Made by a program: the position numbers and the translations under genes. Below the pieces are notes generated by a model. That model had not been told where the DNA came from and searched no databases. It saw nothing but the letters and a program-made list of their open reading frames with translations. Positions 44,758 through 54,696 of a stretch of 64,000 bases of DNA are shown piece by piece. Positions within the stretch are counted from its first letter, which is position 1. Each line of letters opens with the position of its first letter. The DNA lies in the NCBI GenBank assembly GCA_020634415.1, contig JACKBT010000001.1, positions 124,001 to 188,000 of the forward strand. The letters run 5' to 3'. The stretch is from Ardenticatenaceae bacterium (lineage in GTDB: Bacteria > Chloroflexota > Anaerolineae > Promineifilales > Promineifilaceae).

Positions 44758-45888
44758 ATGACCACCCCTCACCTCACCTGGGACATCGGCACCGCCTACG
44801 ACCTCTTCATCAGCCTCTACACCCTACACCACCCCGACGAATTCGGCCTGCGCGGCTCATGGGCCGCCGGCGTGCGCTCCCGCCTGCCCACCCCCGAGCG
44901 CGAATTCCTCCAAGAAATCCAAGACCTCATGAGCTGGCCCATCAGTTGGGTACACAGCCTGCCCGCCCCCAAAGATGCCCAAACCGCCCTCAACACCCTG
45001 GCCCAAATTCCAAGCACCGACCGCCTGACAATCATAACCGCCCACCCCATGGACAACAGCGACTACACGGCCATCCTCCACACCATCAGCCAACGCGGCC
45101 AATGGCAAGAAGCCGAATTCCAAACCCTCCTCACCATGCTAATCGAGGAAAAAGGGGTCAACGTTTCCAAGAAAAAGCAAAATCATCTCAAAAAATATCT
45201 AGAAACATTCCTCCAATGGTGGCTGCGCCGGGAAGAATTTGGAGCCTCATACCTGTCATCTCTCCAAGCCTATTACGAAGTCTTTTTCGCCGAAGATGAA
45301 AAGCGCATACGCCCTGCTTTGGAAGAAGCCGTCAGCCGCGCCCAAAAGCTGGCCGAAGAACTGCCCATTCCCGCTTTACTCGAGGCCATCTCCCAGGGAG
45401 TACAATTTGAAGAAGCCCCCGATGTGGCCGAGTTGGTATTAGCCCCCTCATTTTGGGGCAGTCCCCTGCTATTTTACGGCCCACGCACACCCGAACGCAT
45501 GGTGCTGTTATTCGGCGGACGGCCGTCCACAGCCTCCATGGTCCCTGGCGATGTCATCTCCGATGCCCTCTTCCAGGCCCTCCGCGCCCTGGCCGACCCC
45601 ACCCGCCTGCGCATCCTCCGCTACCTCATGACCGAACCCATGACCCCCGCCGAATTAGCCCGCCGCCTGCGCCTACGCGCCCCCACCGTCGTCCACCACC
45701 TGCACACCCTGCGCCTGGCCCGCCTCGTCTACCTCACCATCAGCCACGACGGCAAACGCTATCAAGCCCGCCGCGAAGCCATCAACGAAACCTACGCCAT
45801 GCTCGACGCCTTCCTGGGTATCGCCGCTGACACCAAAGAAAAACGCCCCGAACGGCCGATCCTCTGGCCCACCGACATCCCCTACTAA
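44758..45888 (+). CDS. ArsR-type winged-helix regulator with large N-terminal domain
   Basis: 376 residues. About 260 N-terminal residues of unknown, helix-rich sequence, then a C-terminal ArsR helix-turn-helix (ALADPTRLRILRYLMTEPMTPAELARRLRLRAPTVVHHLHTLRLA). The N-terminal part may sense a ligand. It lies between the MFS pump and the SRPBCC gene and is a candidate regulator of them. Confidence 0.85.
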   Translation: MTTPHLTWDIGTAYDLFISLYTLHHPDEFGLRGSWAAGVRSRLPTPEREFLQEIQDLMSWPISWVHSLPAPKDAQTALNTLAQIPSTDRLTIITAHPMDNSDYTAILHTISQRGQWQEAEFQTLLTMLIEEKGVNVSKKKQNHLKKYLETFLQWWLRREEFGASYLSSLQAYYEVFFAEDEKRIRPALEEAVSRAQKLAEELPIPALLEAISQGVQFEEAPDVAELVLAPSFWGSPLLFYGPRTPERMVLLFGGRPSTASMVPGDVISDALFQALRALADPTRLRILRYLMTEPMTPAELARRLRLRAPTVVHHLHTLRLARLVYLTISHDGKRYQARREAINETYAMLDAFLGIAADTKEKRPERPILWPTDIPY

Positions 45889-45900
45889 AAGGATAAACAA

Positions 45901-46515
45901 ATGAGCAGCAACGAATACCATTTCATCACCCATTGGCAGTTACCAGGCAGCATAGACGAAGTATTTGACATCCTCGACGATGCCCTCGACCTCAAACGTT
46001 GGTGGCCCTCCGTCTACCTGGATGTCCAGGAAGTAGAACCCGGCGATCCCCAAACCGGCATTGGCAAAGTCATCTCCCTCTACACCAAAGGCTGGCTCCC
46101 CTACACCCTGCGCTGGCAGTTCCGCGTCACCGAAGCCCGCACCCCCCACACCTTCACCATCGAAGCCTGGGGTGATTTCGTAGGGCGCGGCATCTGGACA
46201 TTAGAGCAGACAGGCGACATCACCCACGTCACCTACGACTGGAAAATCAGTGCCGAAAAACCCTTACTGCGCATCTTCTCCCCCATCATGAAACCCATCT
46301 TCTCCGCCAACCACCATTGGGCTATGCAAAAGGGCGAAGAAAGCATCAAGTTGGAACTGCTGCGCCGCCGTGCCGCCACACCGGCTGAACGCGCCACCGT
46401 GCCCCCACCACCGCCAGCCACCTTCCCAAACGGCCGTACTCTCCTTACAATCACAGGGGCCGCCCTCGCCGGTCTTGGCCTCTATTCACTTCTGCGCCGG
46501 AAAAACAGATCATAG
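45901..46515 (+). CDS. SRPBCC-family protein with C-terminal membrane anchor
   Basis: 204 residues. The START-like fold is seen in WQLPGSIDEVFDILDDALDLKRWWPSVY and LRWQFRVTEARTPHTFTIEAWGDFVGRG. A C-terminal hydrophobic segment (LLTITGAALAGLGLYSLL) and RRKNRS tail suggest membrane anchoring. Starts 12 bp after the ArsR stop. Ligand unknown. Confidence 0.85.
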   Translation: MSSNEYHFITHWQLPGSIDEVFDILDDALDLKRWWPSVYLDVQEVEPGDPQTGIGKVISLYTKGWLPYTLRWQFRVTEARTPHTFTIEAWGDFVGRGIWTLEQTGDITHVTYDWKISAEKPLLRIFSPIMKPIFSANHHWAMQKGEESIKLELLRRRAATPAERATVPPPPPATFPNGRTLLTITGAALAGLGLYSLLRRKNRS

Positions 46516-46704
46516 TCACATGCGCTGCCGCCTCCAACGCTGATCATCAGTACAGGCCCTCAAACTGTTCAAGAGAGCAGGTCAGCGTTGCCCCCTTGCC
46601 AGTAGGCAAACAATGGGCTTTGGTTTATGCTAGAACGATGATCCAACTACTCACCAACAGTCGGCCCCCAGCGACACGTTAAAAATTGGAACCCGTAGGG
46701 GCGG

Positions 46705-46755
46705 GACAGCCGGGCTACACCTTTAGCCAACGAGACACCTCCTCACCCGGCTGTC
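46705..46755. repeat. 10-bp inverted repeat in the 46516-46781 gap
   Basis: gacagccggg (46705-46714) and cccggctgtc (46746-46755). REP-like; no promoter was recognised in the rest of the gap. Confidence 0.55.
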
Positions 46756-46781
46756 TCACCCACCTCACAAAGGAGTAAATA

Positions 46782-48509
46782 ATGCCCACTGAATTTGTCC
46801 GCGCCGCCGCCCTCGCCGAAGTCACCGCCAACGAATGCAAAACCGTCCAGCTCAACGGCCACGTCGTCGCCCTCTTCGCCCATCAAGGCCAAATCTATGC
46901 CGTAGACAACCGCTGCCCCCACATGGGCTTCCCCCTCGACAAAGGCACCGTCAAAGACGGCATCCTCACCTGCTACTGGCACTACGCCCGCTTCGACCTG
47001 GAAAGCGGCGGCACCTTCGACCAGTTTGCCGATGATGTCCGCGCCTTCCCCGTCGAGGTGCGCGGCGATGACGTGTGGGTAGACATTGCCCCGCACGGCA
47101 ACCCCAAAGGCCACGCCCGCGACCGTCTCCTTGTTGGCCTGGAGCGGGACTTACCGTTGGTGATTGGCAAGTCTGCCCTGGTTTTACTGGAAAACAATGG
47201 CGATCCGGTGGAACCGTTTCGTGTGGGCCTTGAATTTGGGGCCAAATATCGGCGCGGCGGCTGGGGGCAGGGGCTGACGATTTTGGCCTGCCTGATGAAC
47301 ATGCTGCCCCATTTGCGCCCAGAAGATAAACCCCGTGCCTTGTATCAGGGGTTATCGGCCGTTGCTCGTGAGAGCTTTGGCTCGGCACCGAGGTTTGCCA
47401 TACGGCCGTTAGCCACCAACACCACCGACATCCCCACCCTCAAACGCTGGTTCCGCCAATTCATCGAAGTGCGCGACGACGAAGGCGCCGAACGCTGCCT
47501 CGTCTCCGCCATCCGCGCCGGTGCCGACCACCGCCAGATAGCCGACATCCTCTTCGCCGCCGTCACCGACCACCGCTACATCCAAATCGGCCACGTCGCC
47601 GACTTCACCAACAAAGCCTTAGAAGCCCTGGACATCGCCGGCTGGGAGCTGGCCGAAACGGTACTGCCCAGCCTGGTCACAGCCTACGCCAACGCCAGCC
47701 GCCAGGAAGAGTCCAACGCCTGGCGCAACCCGATTGATTTGATTGAGATATTGGAAGAAGCCTTTGCCCAACTGCCCGCTGTGGTGGCAAAAGGGCAGGA
47801 AAAAAGAGGAAGCTGGCAGGGCAACCTCACCCCCACCCTCCTCGGCGACAACCCCCACGACATCGCCGCCGCCCTCTTAGCCGCCCTCGCCGACGGCGCC
47901 ACCGAAGCGCAATTAGCCGCTGCCGTATCCTACGCCGCTGCTCTGCGCATCGCCCGCTTCCACACCAGCAACGAATTTGGCGATTGGGATACGGCCCTAC
48001 ACACCTTCACCTTCGCCAACGCCATCCAGATGGGGCTGCGCCGTGCCCCTTCCATCGAACTGCTGCGCGGTGTCTTCGATGCCGCCATGAGCGTCTACCT
48101 GGATCGCTTCCTCAATATCCACGCCGCCCGTGTGCCTCAGCCCAATGGCAAGGTGGCTGATCCCGCCGCAGTTTTGGCCGAACTGCCAGCTTTGCTTGAC
48201 AGGCAGCAGCAGGTGAACCAGGCGGGGGAGCGGATCGGCCGTTATCTCTACAGCGATGGCGACAGCGACCAACTCCTGGCAACACTCGGCAATCTGCTCC
48301 TGCGCGAAGACCGCGACTTCCACACCATCCAAACCGTCGAGGCCGCCTTCAACCAGTACAAACTGCTGCAAGGCAGCCCCGAAGCCCCCCACGTCCTCAT
48401 CGCCGCCGCCCGTTACCTGGCCGCCCACGCCCCCACCGTCCGCGCCCAGGGCCAAACCTACCAAATCGCCTACCGGCTGCACCGGGGGGATAATTTGTTT
48501 GAGGGGTAG
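46782..48509 (+). CDS. Rieske [2Fe-2S] protein with large uncharacterised C-terminal domain
   Basis: 575 residues. The N-terminal about 105 residues are a Rieske domain with ligands Cys45-x-His47 (NRCPHMG) and Cys64-x-x-His67 (CYWHYARF). The remaining about 470 residues are helical and unlike any oxygenase catalytic domain I recognise; they lack an obvious 2-His-1-Asp iron site. AAGGAG precedes the start. Likely an electron-transfer or oxygenase-related fusion; the function of the large part is unknown. Confidence 0.8.
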   Translation: MPTEFVRAAALAEVTANECKTVQLNGHVVALFAHQGQIYAVDNRCPHMGFPLDKGTVKDGILTCYWHYARFDLESGGTFDQFADDVRAFPVEVRGDDVWVDIAPHGNPKGHARDRLLVGLERDLPLVIGKSALVLLENNGDPVEPFRVGLEFGAKYRRGGWGQGLTILACLMNMLPHLRPEDKPRALYQGLSAVARESFGSAPRFAIRPLATNTTDIPTLKRWFRQFIEVRDDEGAERCLVSAIRAGADHRQIADILFAAVTDHRYIQIGHVADFTNKALEALDIAGWELAETVLPSLVTAYANASRQEESNAWRNPIDLIEILEEAFAQLPAVVAKGQEKRGSWQGNLTPTLLGDNPHDIAAALLAALADGATEAQLAAAVSYAAALRIARFHTSNEFGDWDTALHTFTFANAIQMGLRRAPSIELLRGVFDAAMSVYLDRFLNIHAARVPQPNGKVADPAAVLAELPALLDRQQQVNQAGERIGRYLYSDGDSDQLLATLGNLLLREDRDFHTIQTVEAAFNQYKLLQGSPEAPHVLIAAARYLAAHAPTVRAQGQTYQIAYRLHRGDNLFEG

Positions 48510-48510
48510 G

Positions 48511-48557
48511 GGTGTAATGGTGTATTGGCATCAAATGTTCAATACACCATTACGCAG
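48511..48557. repeat. 13-bp perfect hairpin of GTGTATT words
   Basis: gtaatggtgtatt (48514-48526) pairs with aatacaccattac (48541-48553), between convergent genes. Confidence 0.75.
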
Positions 48558-48565
48558 GTATATCC

Positions 48566-50899
48566 TTACCTGAATATGATGGGCAAATAGATGGGGTTTT
48601 CAATCGTTATGACTGTAATCGTCACTGTCGCTGTATCGGTGAAAAAACCATCACTAACGGTATAGGTAAAGGTATCAGTGCCTAGAAAGCTCGGATTTGG
48701 AATATAGGTAAAACTTCCATCGCTGCTAAGGTCTACTTGGCCATTGCTCGGTGTAGACAGCAAGCTAGCCGTCAATAGATCACCATCCGCATCTATATCA
48801 TTGGCCAATACACCTGGAACAGCAATATTGAAGGTTCTATTCTCCAATACGGCATAGTGGTCATCTATAGCTATAGGAGGGTCATTAAATTGTGCATAAA
48901 AAATGTAGGCCGACCCAGAAAAAACTAAGGCACCCTCACCATCCGAATGTGCTCCAATCAGGAACGTATCGCCGTCGAGGGACACTGCAAAACCAAATTC
49001 ATCATGACTGTCAGCGTCGTCAGCAGTCAGTTTTTCTACCTGTTCCCAGTTGTTAACCCCACCCTGGTTGCGCTCAAAAACATAGGCCGACCCTGAATCG
49101 TTACCACTATCGTCATTCCCATATGCTCCTACCAGGGCGGTATCATCACTGATTGATACGGCAAAACCAAATTCATCAAGATTGTCAGCATCATTGGCAG
49201 TCAGTTTGGCTACCTGTCCCCAGTTATCACTCCCGCCCTGATCGCGCTCAAAGATATAGGCTGACCCCGAATCATCACCATTATCGTCATTCCTATATGC
49301 TCCTACCAGAGCGGTGTCTTCACTAAGAGCAACGGCCGTACCAAAACGGTCCCCAGCCGCAGCATCGCTAGCCGTCAGTTTAGCTACTTGCCCCCAGTTA
49401 TTAGTCCCACCCTGATTGCGCCTAAAAATGTAGGCTGCACCAGACCCCTCTCCTCCATTATCATCCCCACTCGCCCCTATAAGAGCCACATTATCACTGA
49501 GGGAAACTGATTCACCAAAAAGGGCATCAGTCGCAGCATCATCGGCGGTCAGTTTGGCAACTTGTCCCCAATTATTAGCTCCACCCTGATTGCGTGCAAA
49601 AATATAGGCCGACCCTGAATCATGCCCTCCATCATCATCCCTATATGCACCTACTAGAGCCATATCCCCACTGATGGATACGGCAGCACCAAAATGATCA
49701 GAGACAGCAGCATCATTGGCAGTTAGCTTGGCTACCTGTCCCCAATTATTGGGGCCACCTTGATTGCGCTCAAAGATGTAGGCAGACCCAGAAAAACCCC
49801 CTGCATCGTCATCCCCGTATGCCCCCACTAAAGCTATATCACCACTCAGGGAAAGGGAATACCCAAATCTGTCCTCGGCTACGGCATCATTAGCAATTAA
49901 TTTAGCAACTTGCCCCCAACTATCGTTCCCGCCCTGACTGCGCTCAAATATGTAGGCCACACCAGAATAATTATCAACATCACCATCTTCAATTGTCCCC
50001 ACCAGAGCCGTAGACCCACTAATAGACACAGCCCAGCCAAAATTTTCGTTAGCTGCAGCATCATTGGCAATTAATTTAGCAACCTGACTATAGAACCAGG
50101 GGTCTACGGTTACGGGATAGTAGGTATGGGAATTGGTGAGGAGGTGAATAATAAGGTTGTATTGATTTGCGGGTTCGATTGGGGATGAAGGGCTGAGGCT
50201 CATGTGGCTGGGCAGTTGTTGATTGGCAGCATCGTAGACTACTAGCTGATTGTATACTAAGACAATACGGCCGTTTTCATCCCTCAGTTGCAAAGTCTGG
50301 CCCCCATCTACCAGATGAGGCGTTAGGCTGGTGCGCAAAACAAAGGTCAGCGTTATCTCACCTGGATCACCAGAGGGCGGTGCCCACAACGTAAGGCCAT
50401 GCTTCACCCCTTGCGGCGTGTTGTCATACCATTCGCTGACGCTTTCGTGCCATTGATAGGTGACGTGGTTTTGATCAACTTGCAAATTCTCTTGGTCTAC
50501 AGCAGGGGGCATGGCTGTGTCGCCGTAGTGCGTCAAAGAAAGTCCAAATTCCCAGCTTGCCCTTTCCTCCGTCTGCCGTTGGCTGGCATTGAAGCCAGTG
50601 GGAGCAAAGGCAACGCTAAAACCTTGTGCCGGGTTGGGGGCGCGATAAGCGGACTGCCCTTCTCGCGTCTGCCAGGTGACTTCATATTCAGTTTCAGTGA
50701 TAGTGGTCAACATACTGTCCCACTCAACGGCCGTTAACCCCTCCGGCACAGCATTTGGGGCTATCACCTGCCTGGATACATGGGACAATTCAGCATTATC
50801 CGCCTCAACCGGGCGAATAAACTGCAAATTGAGGCTAACGATAACCATCAACAAAACAAACAGTAAGATATTGATAGAGAACACACGAGAACGATTCAT
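48566..50899 (-). CDS. secreted FG-GAP-repeat protein with Ig/cadherin-like module and YLPxI tail
   Basis: 777 residues with a signal peptide (INILLFVLLMVIVSLNLQF). About 250 residues of beta-rich N-terminal domain are followed by seven nearly identical units of about 57 residues (GQVAKLTANDA..FG.AVS.SGD.ALVGAY.DDD...SGSAYIFERNQGG), FG-GAP-type propeller repeats. A cadherin-like domain (VLANDIDADGDLLTASLLSTPSNGQVD) comes next. It ends ENPIYLPIIFR, a tail also seen in the 51190 and 57879 proteins. Cell-surface or extracellular; ligand unknown. Confidence 0.85.
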   Translation of the reverse strand: MNRSRVFSINILLFVLLMVIVSLNLQFIRPVEADNAELSHVSRQVIAPNAVPEGLTAVEWDSMLTTITETEYEVTWQTREGQSAYRAPNPAQGFSVAFAPTGFNASQRQTEERASWEFGLSLTHYGDTAMPPAVDQENLQVDQNHVTYQWHESVSEWYDNTPQGVKHGLTLWAPPSGDPGEITLTFVLRTSLTPHLVDGGQTLQLRDENGRIVLVYNQLVVYDAANQQLPSHMSLSPSSPIEPANQYNLIIHLLTNSHTYYPVTVDPWFYSQVAKLIANDAAANENFGWAVSISGSTALVGTIEDGDVDNYSGVAYIFERSQGGNDSWGQVAKLIANDAVAEDRFGYSLSLSGDIALVGAYGDDDAGGFSGSAYIFERNQGGPNNWGQVAKLTANDAAVSDHFGAAVSISGDMALVGAYRDDDGGHDSGSAYIFARNQGGANNWGQVAKLTADDAATDALFGESVSLSDNVALIGASGDDNGGEGSGAAYIFRRNQGGTNNWGQVAKLTASDAAAGDRFGTAVALSEDTALVGAYRNDDNGDDSGSAYIFERDQGGSDNWGQVAKLTANDADNLDEFGFAVSISDDTALVGAYGNDDSGNDSGSAYVFERNQGGVNNWEQVEKLTADDADSHDEFGFAVSLDGDTFLIGAHSDGEGALVFSGSAYIFYAQFNDPPIAIDDHYAVLENRTFNIAVPGVLANDIDADGDLLTASLLSTPSNGQVDLSSDGSFTYIPNPSFLGTDTFTYTVSDGFFTDTATVTITVITIENPIYLPIIFR

Positions 50900-51189
50900 T
50901 TTTGCACTCCTTTATGCACGGAGACAGCTTGCCCACTCCACCAACAGACCAGGTTGGCAGGGGACAACTGCTCTCACTGTAATGTGAAAAAACTGGGGTG
51001 AAATGATCTGCCTCCTCCTGCACCACCTTCCCACAACAAGGGTAAAGTGGTCGCCTACGGAACTAAGACAGAACGGCCGTCATTATAGTCAAGGCCCCTT
51101 ACACCGGGCAAACCATTTCGGCAACAAATGGCAAAACCAACCATTTACCATTACACTTGCCCCACACACTTTAACAGGCGGTACAAAAA

Positions 51190-54100
51190 ATGAAGCGGTT
51201 ATTCTTTCCCATTCTGTTCATGACCACCATCGTCACCCTGGCTTTGGCAGTCACGCCCCAGGCGGCTCCGGCAGCGCAAGGGCCTGTGTTCGACTATGAT
51301 TTCGTCGTCGTGCGTGCCTACTTCAGCGACAAACAGATGGTGGCCGATTTAGCCGCCTGGAAGGAACCCTGGCAGGTAGATTATGTGAAGAATTTTGTGG
51401 TGGTAGAGGTAACGGCCGTTGAATACCAACAACTCCTCAACATGGGCTTTACCGTAGAGATAGACGAAGCCCTCACCGCCGCACTCAACACACCGCGTCT
51501 GCCCGATTTAGCCCAGGGCGGCGGCATCCCCGGCTACGCCTGTTACCGCACCGTCGAAGAAACCTTCCTCACCGCCGAACAAATCGCCCAGCAGCATCCC
51601 AACCTGGCCACCTGGATAGACATCGGCGACTCGTGGGAAAAGGTCAATGCCCTGGGCGGCTACGACATCATGGTGCTGCGCCTCACCAACAGCGCCATCC
51701 CCGGCCCCAAACCCAAACTCTTCATCATGAGTGCCATCCACGCCCGCGAATACACCACCGCCGAACTCAACACCCGCTTCGCCGAATACCTCATCAACAA
51801 CTACGGCAGCAACGCCGATGCCACCTGGCTGCTCGACTACAACGAAATTCACCTGCTGCTGCAAGCCAACCCAGACGGCCGTAAACAAGCCGAAACCGGC
51901 CTCCTCTGGCGCAAAAACACCAACCAAAACTACTGTAGCCCCACCTCCAACAGCCGCGGTGCCGACCTCAACCGCAACTTCCAATTTGAATGGGGCTGCT
52001 GCGGCGGCTCCAGCGGCAGCCAATGCTCCACCACCTATCGCGGAGCCAGCCCCGCCTCTGAACCCGAAGTCCAAACCGTGCAAAACTATGTCTTCAGTCA
52101 ATTCCCCGACCTGCGCGATCCGCCCATCACTGCTCCCGCACCTATAACAACCACTGGCATTTTCCTCGATGTTCATAGCTCTGGTGGTCTGGTGCTTTGG
52201 CCCTGGGGCTTCACCAATCAGGTCACAGGGAACGATACCAGCCTGGTTACATTAGGCCGCAAATTTGCCTACTTCAACGATTACGAGCCGCAGCAATCCA
52301 TTGAACTGTATCCTACCGATGGCACGACAGTTGATTTTGCCTACGGCGAACTCGGTCTGCCCGCCTACACCTTTGAACTCGGCACGCAGTTCTTTGAAGC
52401 CTGCGGCATCTTTGAAAACACCATCCTGCCCGACAACATGCAAGCCCTCATCTACGCCGCCAAAGCCACCCGTGCGCCTTACCTGGAACCAGCCGGGCCA
52501 GAGGCACTTAACCTGGCGTTGGCGGTGAATCCGGTGGCGGTTAATGGTGTCACCACGGTCACGGTGACGATAGACGACACTCGCTTTAACAACAGCAACG
52601 GCACAGAGCCGACGCAAAATGTGGCCGCGGCCGAATTTTACATAGACACGCCACCCTGGGTCACAACCACTGTGTCGGGGACGATGACGGCCGTTGACGG
52701 CAATTTCGACAGCCCAGTTGAAGCCGCCCAGGCCACCCTCGACACCACCGGCCTGAGCCAGGGCCGCCACACCATCTTTGTGCGCGGCCAGGATGCCAAC
52801 GGCCGTTGGGGCGTACTGAGCGCCACCTTCCTCTACATCATTGATCCGGCCATCGCCCCCACCATTGGCGGCTCAGTAGAGGCCGCCGTCAGCGGCACAC
52901 CCCTCGAGGCCACCATCACCGCCAACGAGATTTTCCAGACCACCACCGATGGCAGCGGACAGTATCAGATGCAGGTCATCAGCGATACGTACTCGATAAC
53001 GGCCGTTCCCACCGACCCCGCCTACGCCCCCGCCACCGTCACCGGCATCATCGCCCACAACGCCCAAACCATCCAGCAAGACTTCACCCTCTACCCCTAC
53101 TGCGACATCTTCAACGACGATGTTGAAGCCGGCAATGCCGGTTGGACCACCCAGGGCAGTTGGGCCATCACCACCGAATCCGCCCACAGCCCCACCCATT
53201 CCTGGACAGACAGCCCCGGCGGCAACTACCCCAACAACAGCAACATCTCCCTCACCTCCCCCATTTTCGACCTCACCGACTACGCCAGCGTCACCCTCAA
53301 CTACTGGCAAATCTGCGACACCGAAGCAGGCTACGACTACTGCACCGTCGAAGTCTCCAGCGATGGCCTCAACTGGACAGGCATTGGCACATTCGATGGC
53401 CCCCACAGCCAGTGGGAGGAGATAACCCTGGCTGCTGCCACCCTGGACAACCAGGCCACTGCCCAGTTCCGCTTCCATTTCACCTCTGACGGCGGGGTGG
53501 TTGATGATGGCTGGCATCTTGACGACATCACTCTGCGCGGTGCAGGCCCTGGCTGCTTTGGCTCATCGGCTCCCACCGCCGCCTTCACCACCACCAGCCC
53601 CGATGCCCTGGGCACAGCCACCCAGTTCACCAACACCTCCACCGGCACAGACCTCACCTTCACCTGGAATTTTGGTGATGGCGCAACCGGCAGCGATGCC
53701 AACCCCAGCCACACCTACGCCGCCACTGGCAGCTACACCGTCATCCTCACCGCCACCAATACCTTCGGCTCGGACACAACGACGGGCCTAGTGGAGATTT
53801 TGTTAGCACCAACGGCCGCTTTCGATCTGTTCTCGCCTGTCGTTTTTGGGCAAACGGCCGTCTTCACCAACACCTCCACCGGCGATAACCTGCACTATCT
53901 GTGGGACTTCGGTGATGGAGCCACCAGCACCACCCTAAACCCCACGCACACCTACACCGCCACCGGCCCCTACACCGTCACCCTCACAGCCAGTAATGAT
54001 GTGGGCAGTGATGCGGCAACGGCCGTTCTCCAAGTCATCCTCGCCCCTACCGCCGCCTTCACCACCTCCAGCCCCGACACGCTGGGCCAAACCACCACCT

Positions 54101-54330
54101 TCACCAACACCGCCACCGGCGACAACCTGCACTACCTGTGGGACTTTGGCGACGGCACCACCAGCACCGATCCCAACCCCACTCACACCTACGCCGCCAC
54201 CGACAATTACACCGTCACCCTCACCGTGAGTAATGAAGTGGGCAATGATGTGGCAACGGCCGTTGTCGCCATCATCCCCGACGAAGCCCCGACCCACACC
54301 ATCTACCTGCCCTTCATCCAACGTGACTAA
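51190..54330 (+). CDS. secreted M14 zinc carboxypeptidase with three PKD domains
   Basis: 1046 residues with a signal peptide (FPILFMTTIVTLALAVTPQAA). The M14 catalytic domain has zinc ligands His184 and Glu187 (SAIHAREYTT) and His329 (LDVHSSGG), and catalytic Glu396 (YTFELGTQ). A carboxypeptidase-regulatory-like domain and a jelly-roll segment (DDVEAGNAGWTTQGSWAITTE) follow, then three PKD domains (each FGDG-type). It ends THTIYLPFIQRD. Expected to degrade peptides outside the cell. Confidence 0.94.
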   Translation: MKRLFFPILFMTTIVTLALAVTPQAAPAAQGPVFDYDFVVVRAYFSDKQMVADLAAWKEPWQVDYVKNFVVVEVTAVEYQQLLNMGFTVEIDEALTAALNTPRLPDLAQGGGIPGYACYRTVEETFLTAEQIAQQHPNLATWIDIGDSWEKVNALGGYDIMVLRLTNSAIPGPKPKLFIMSAIHAREYTTAELNTRFAEYLINNYGSNADATWLLDYNEIHLLLQANPDGRKQAETGLLWRKNTNQNYCSPTSNSRGADLNRNFQFEWGCCGGSSGSQCSTTYRGASPASEPEVQTVQNYVFSQFPDLRDPPITAPAPITTTGIFLDVHSSGGLVLWPWGFTNQVTGNDTSLVTLGRKFAYFNDYEPQQSIELYPTDGTTVDFAYGELGLPAYTFELGTQFFEACGIFENTILPDNMQALIYAAKATRAPYLEPAGPEALNLALAVNPVAVNGVTTVTVTIDDTRFNNSNGTEPTQNVAAAEFYIDTPPWVTTTVSGTMTAVDGNFDSPVEAAQATLDTTGLSQGRHTIFVRGQDANGRWGVLSATFLYIIDPAIAPTIGGSVEAAVSGTPLEATITANEIFQTTTDGSGQYQMQVISDTYSITAVPTDPAYAPATVTGIIAHNAQTIQQDFTLYPYCDIFNDDVEAGNAGWTTQGSWAITTESAHSPTHSWTDSPGGNYPNNSNISLTSPIFDLTDYASVTLNYWQICDTEAGYDYCTVEVSSDGLNWTGIGTFDGPHSQWEEITLAAATLDNQATAQFRFHFTSDGGVVDDGWHLDDITLRGAGPGCFGSSAPTAAFTTTSPDALGTATQFTNTSTGTDLTFTWNFGDGATGSDANPSHTYAATGSYTVILTATNTFGSDTTTGLVEILLAPTAAFDLFSPVVFGQTAVFTNTSTGDNLHYLWDFGDGATSTTLNPTHTYTATGPYTVTLTASNDVGSDAATAVLQVILAPTAAFTTSSPDTLGQTTTFTNTATGDNLHYLWDFGDGTTSTDPNPTHTYAATDNYTVTLTVSNEVGNDVATAVVAIIPDEAPTHTIYLPFIQRD

Positions 54331-54370
54331 CTTTAGATTGGGCCAATTTTGTTGCAGTTTAAAAAATAAA

Positions 54371-54444
54371 TCGGGTAACGAATGTGGGACGATTTTGTAA
54401 ATCGTCCGAGCGATTTGCAAAATCGCTCTACATTTATTACCCGA
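54371..54444. repeat. cruciform-like element
   Basis: Outer arms tcgggtaacgaatgt and acatttattacccga (13 of 15 paired) enclose two hairpins (ggacgattt/aaatcgtcc and gagcgattt/aaatcgctc). MITE-like, noncoding. A related hairpin (gggcgattttgaaaatcgccc) occurs at 57448-57470. Confidence 0.65.
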
Positions 54445-54494
54445 TCAATTCGTTAAAGACCAAGAAAATTGGCCTAATCTGTTCACAAAGCTGC

Positions 54495-54618
54495 TATGCT
54501 GAACACGGGCATAAAGTTACATTACGCTAAAGGAGACTAGAGACTAGAGACTGACCAGTCTCCAATCTCTAGTCTCTAGGCTCCAAGAAAATGCCAGATT
54601 ATGCCCTTGCCCACTATA
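54495..54618 (-). mobile_element. MITE-like element A, copy 2 (inverted)
   Basis: The reverse complement matches 15267-15397 almost exactly outside the heptamer core; one heptamer unit is missing in the core. It fills much of the gap before the GrdB-like gene, whose own AAGGAG lies further on. Confidence 0.8.
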
Positions 54619-54696
54619 GATCGTAAGATTTAGCGGCTTCGTGTTTTCTATTAAGGAAGGGGGAAACATACACCATCATCAAGAAGGAGCATCCCT

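Noticed and set aside
51508..52176. 222-aa minus-strand ORF
   Set aside because: Gly/Val/Ala-rich shadow of the carboxypeptidase gene.
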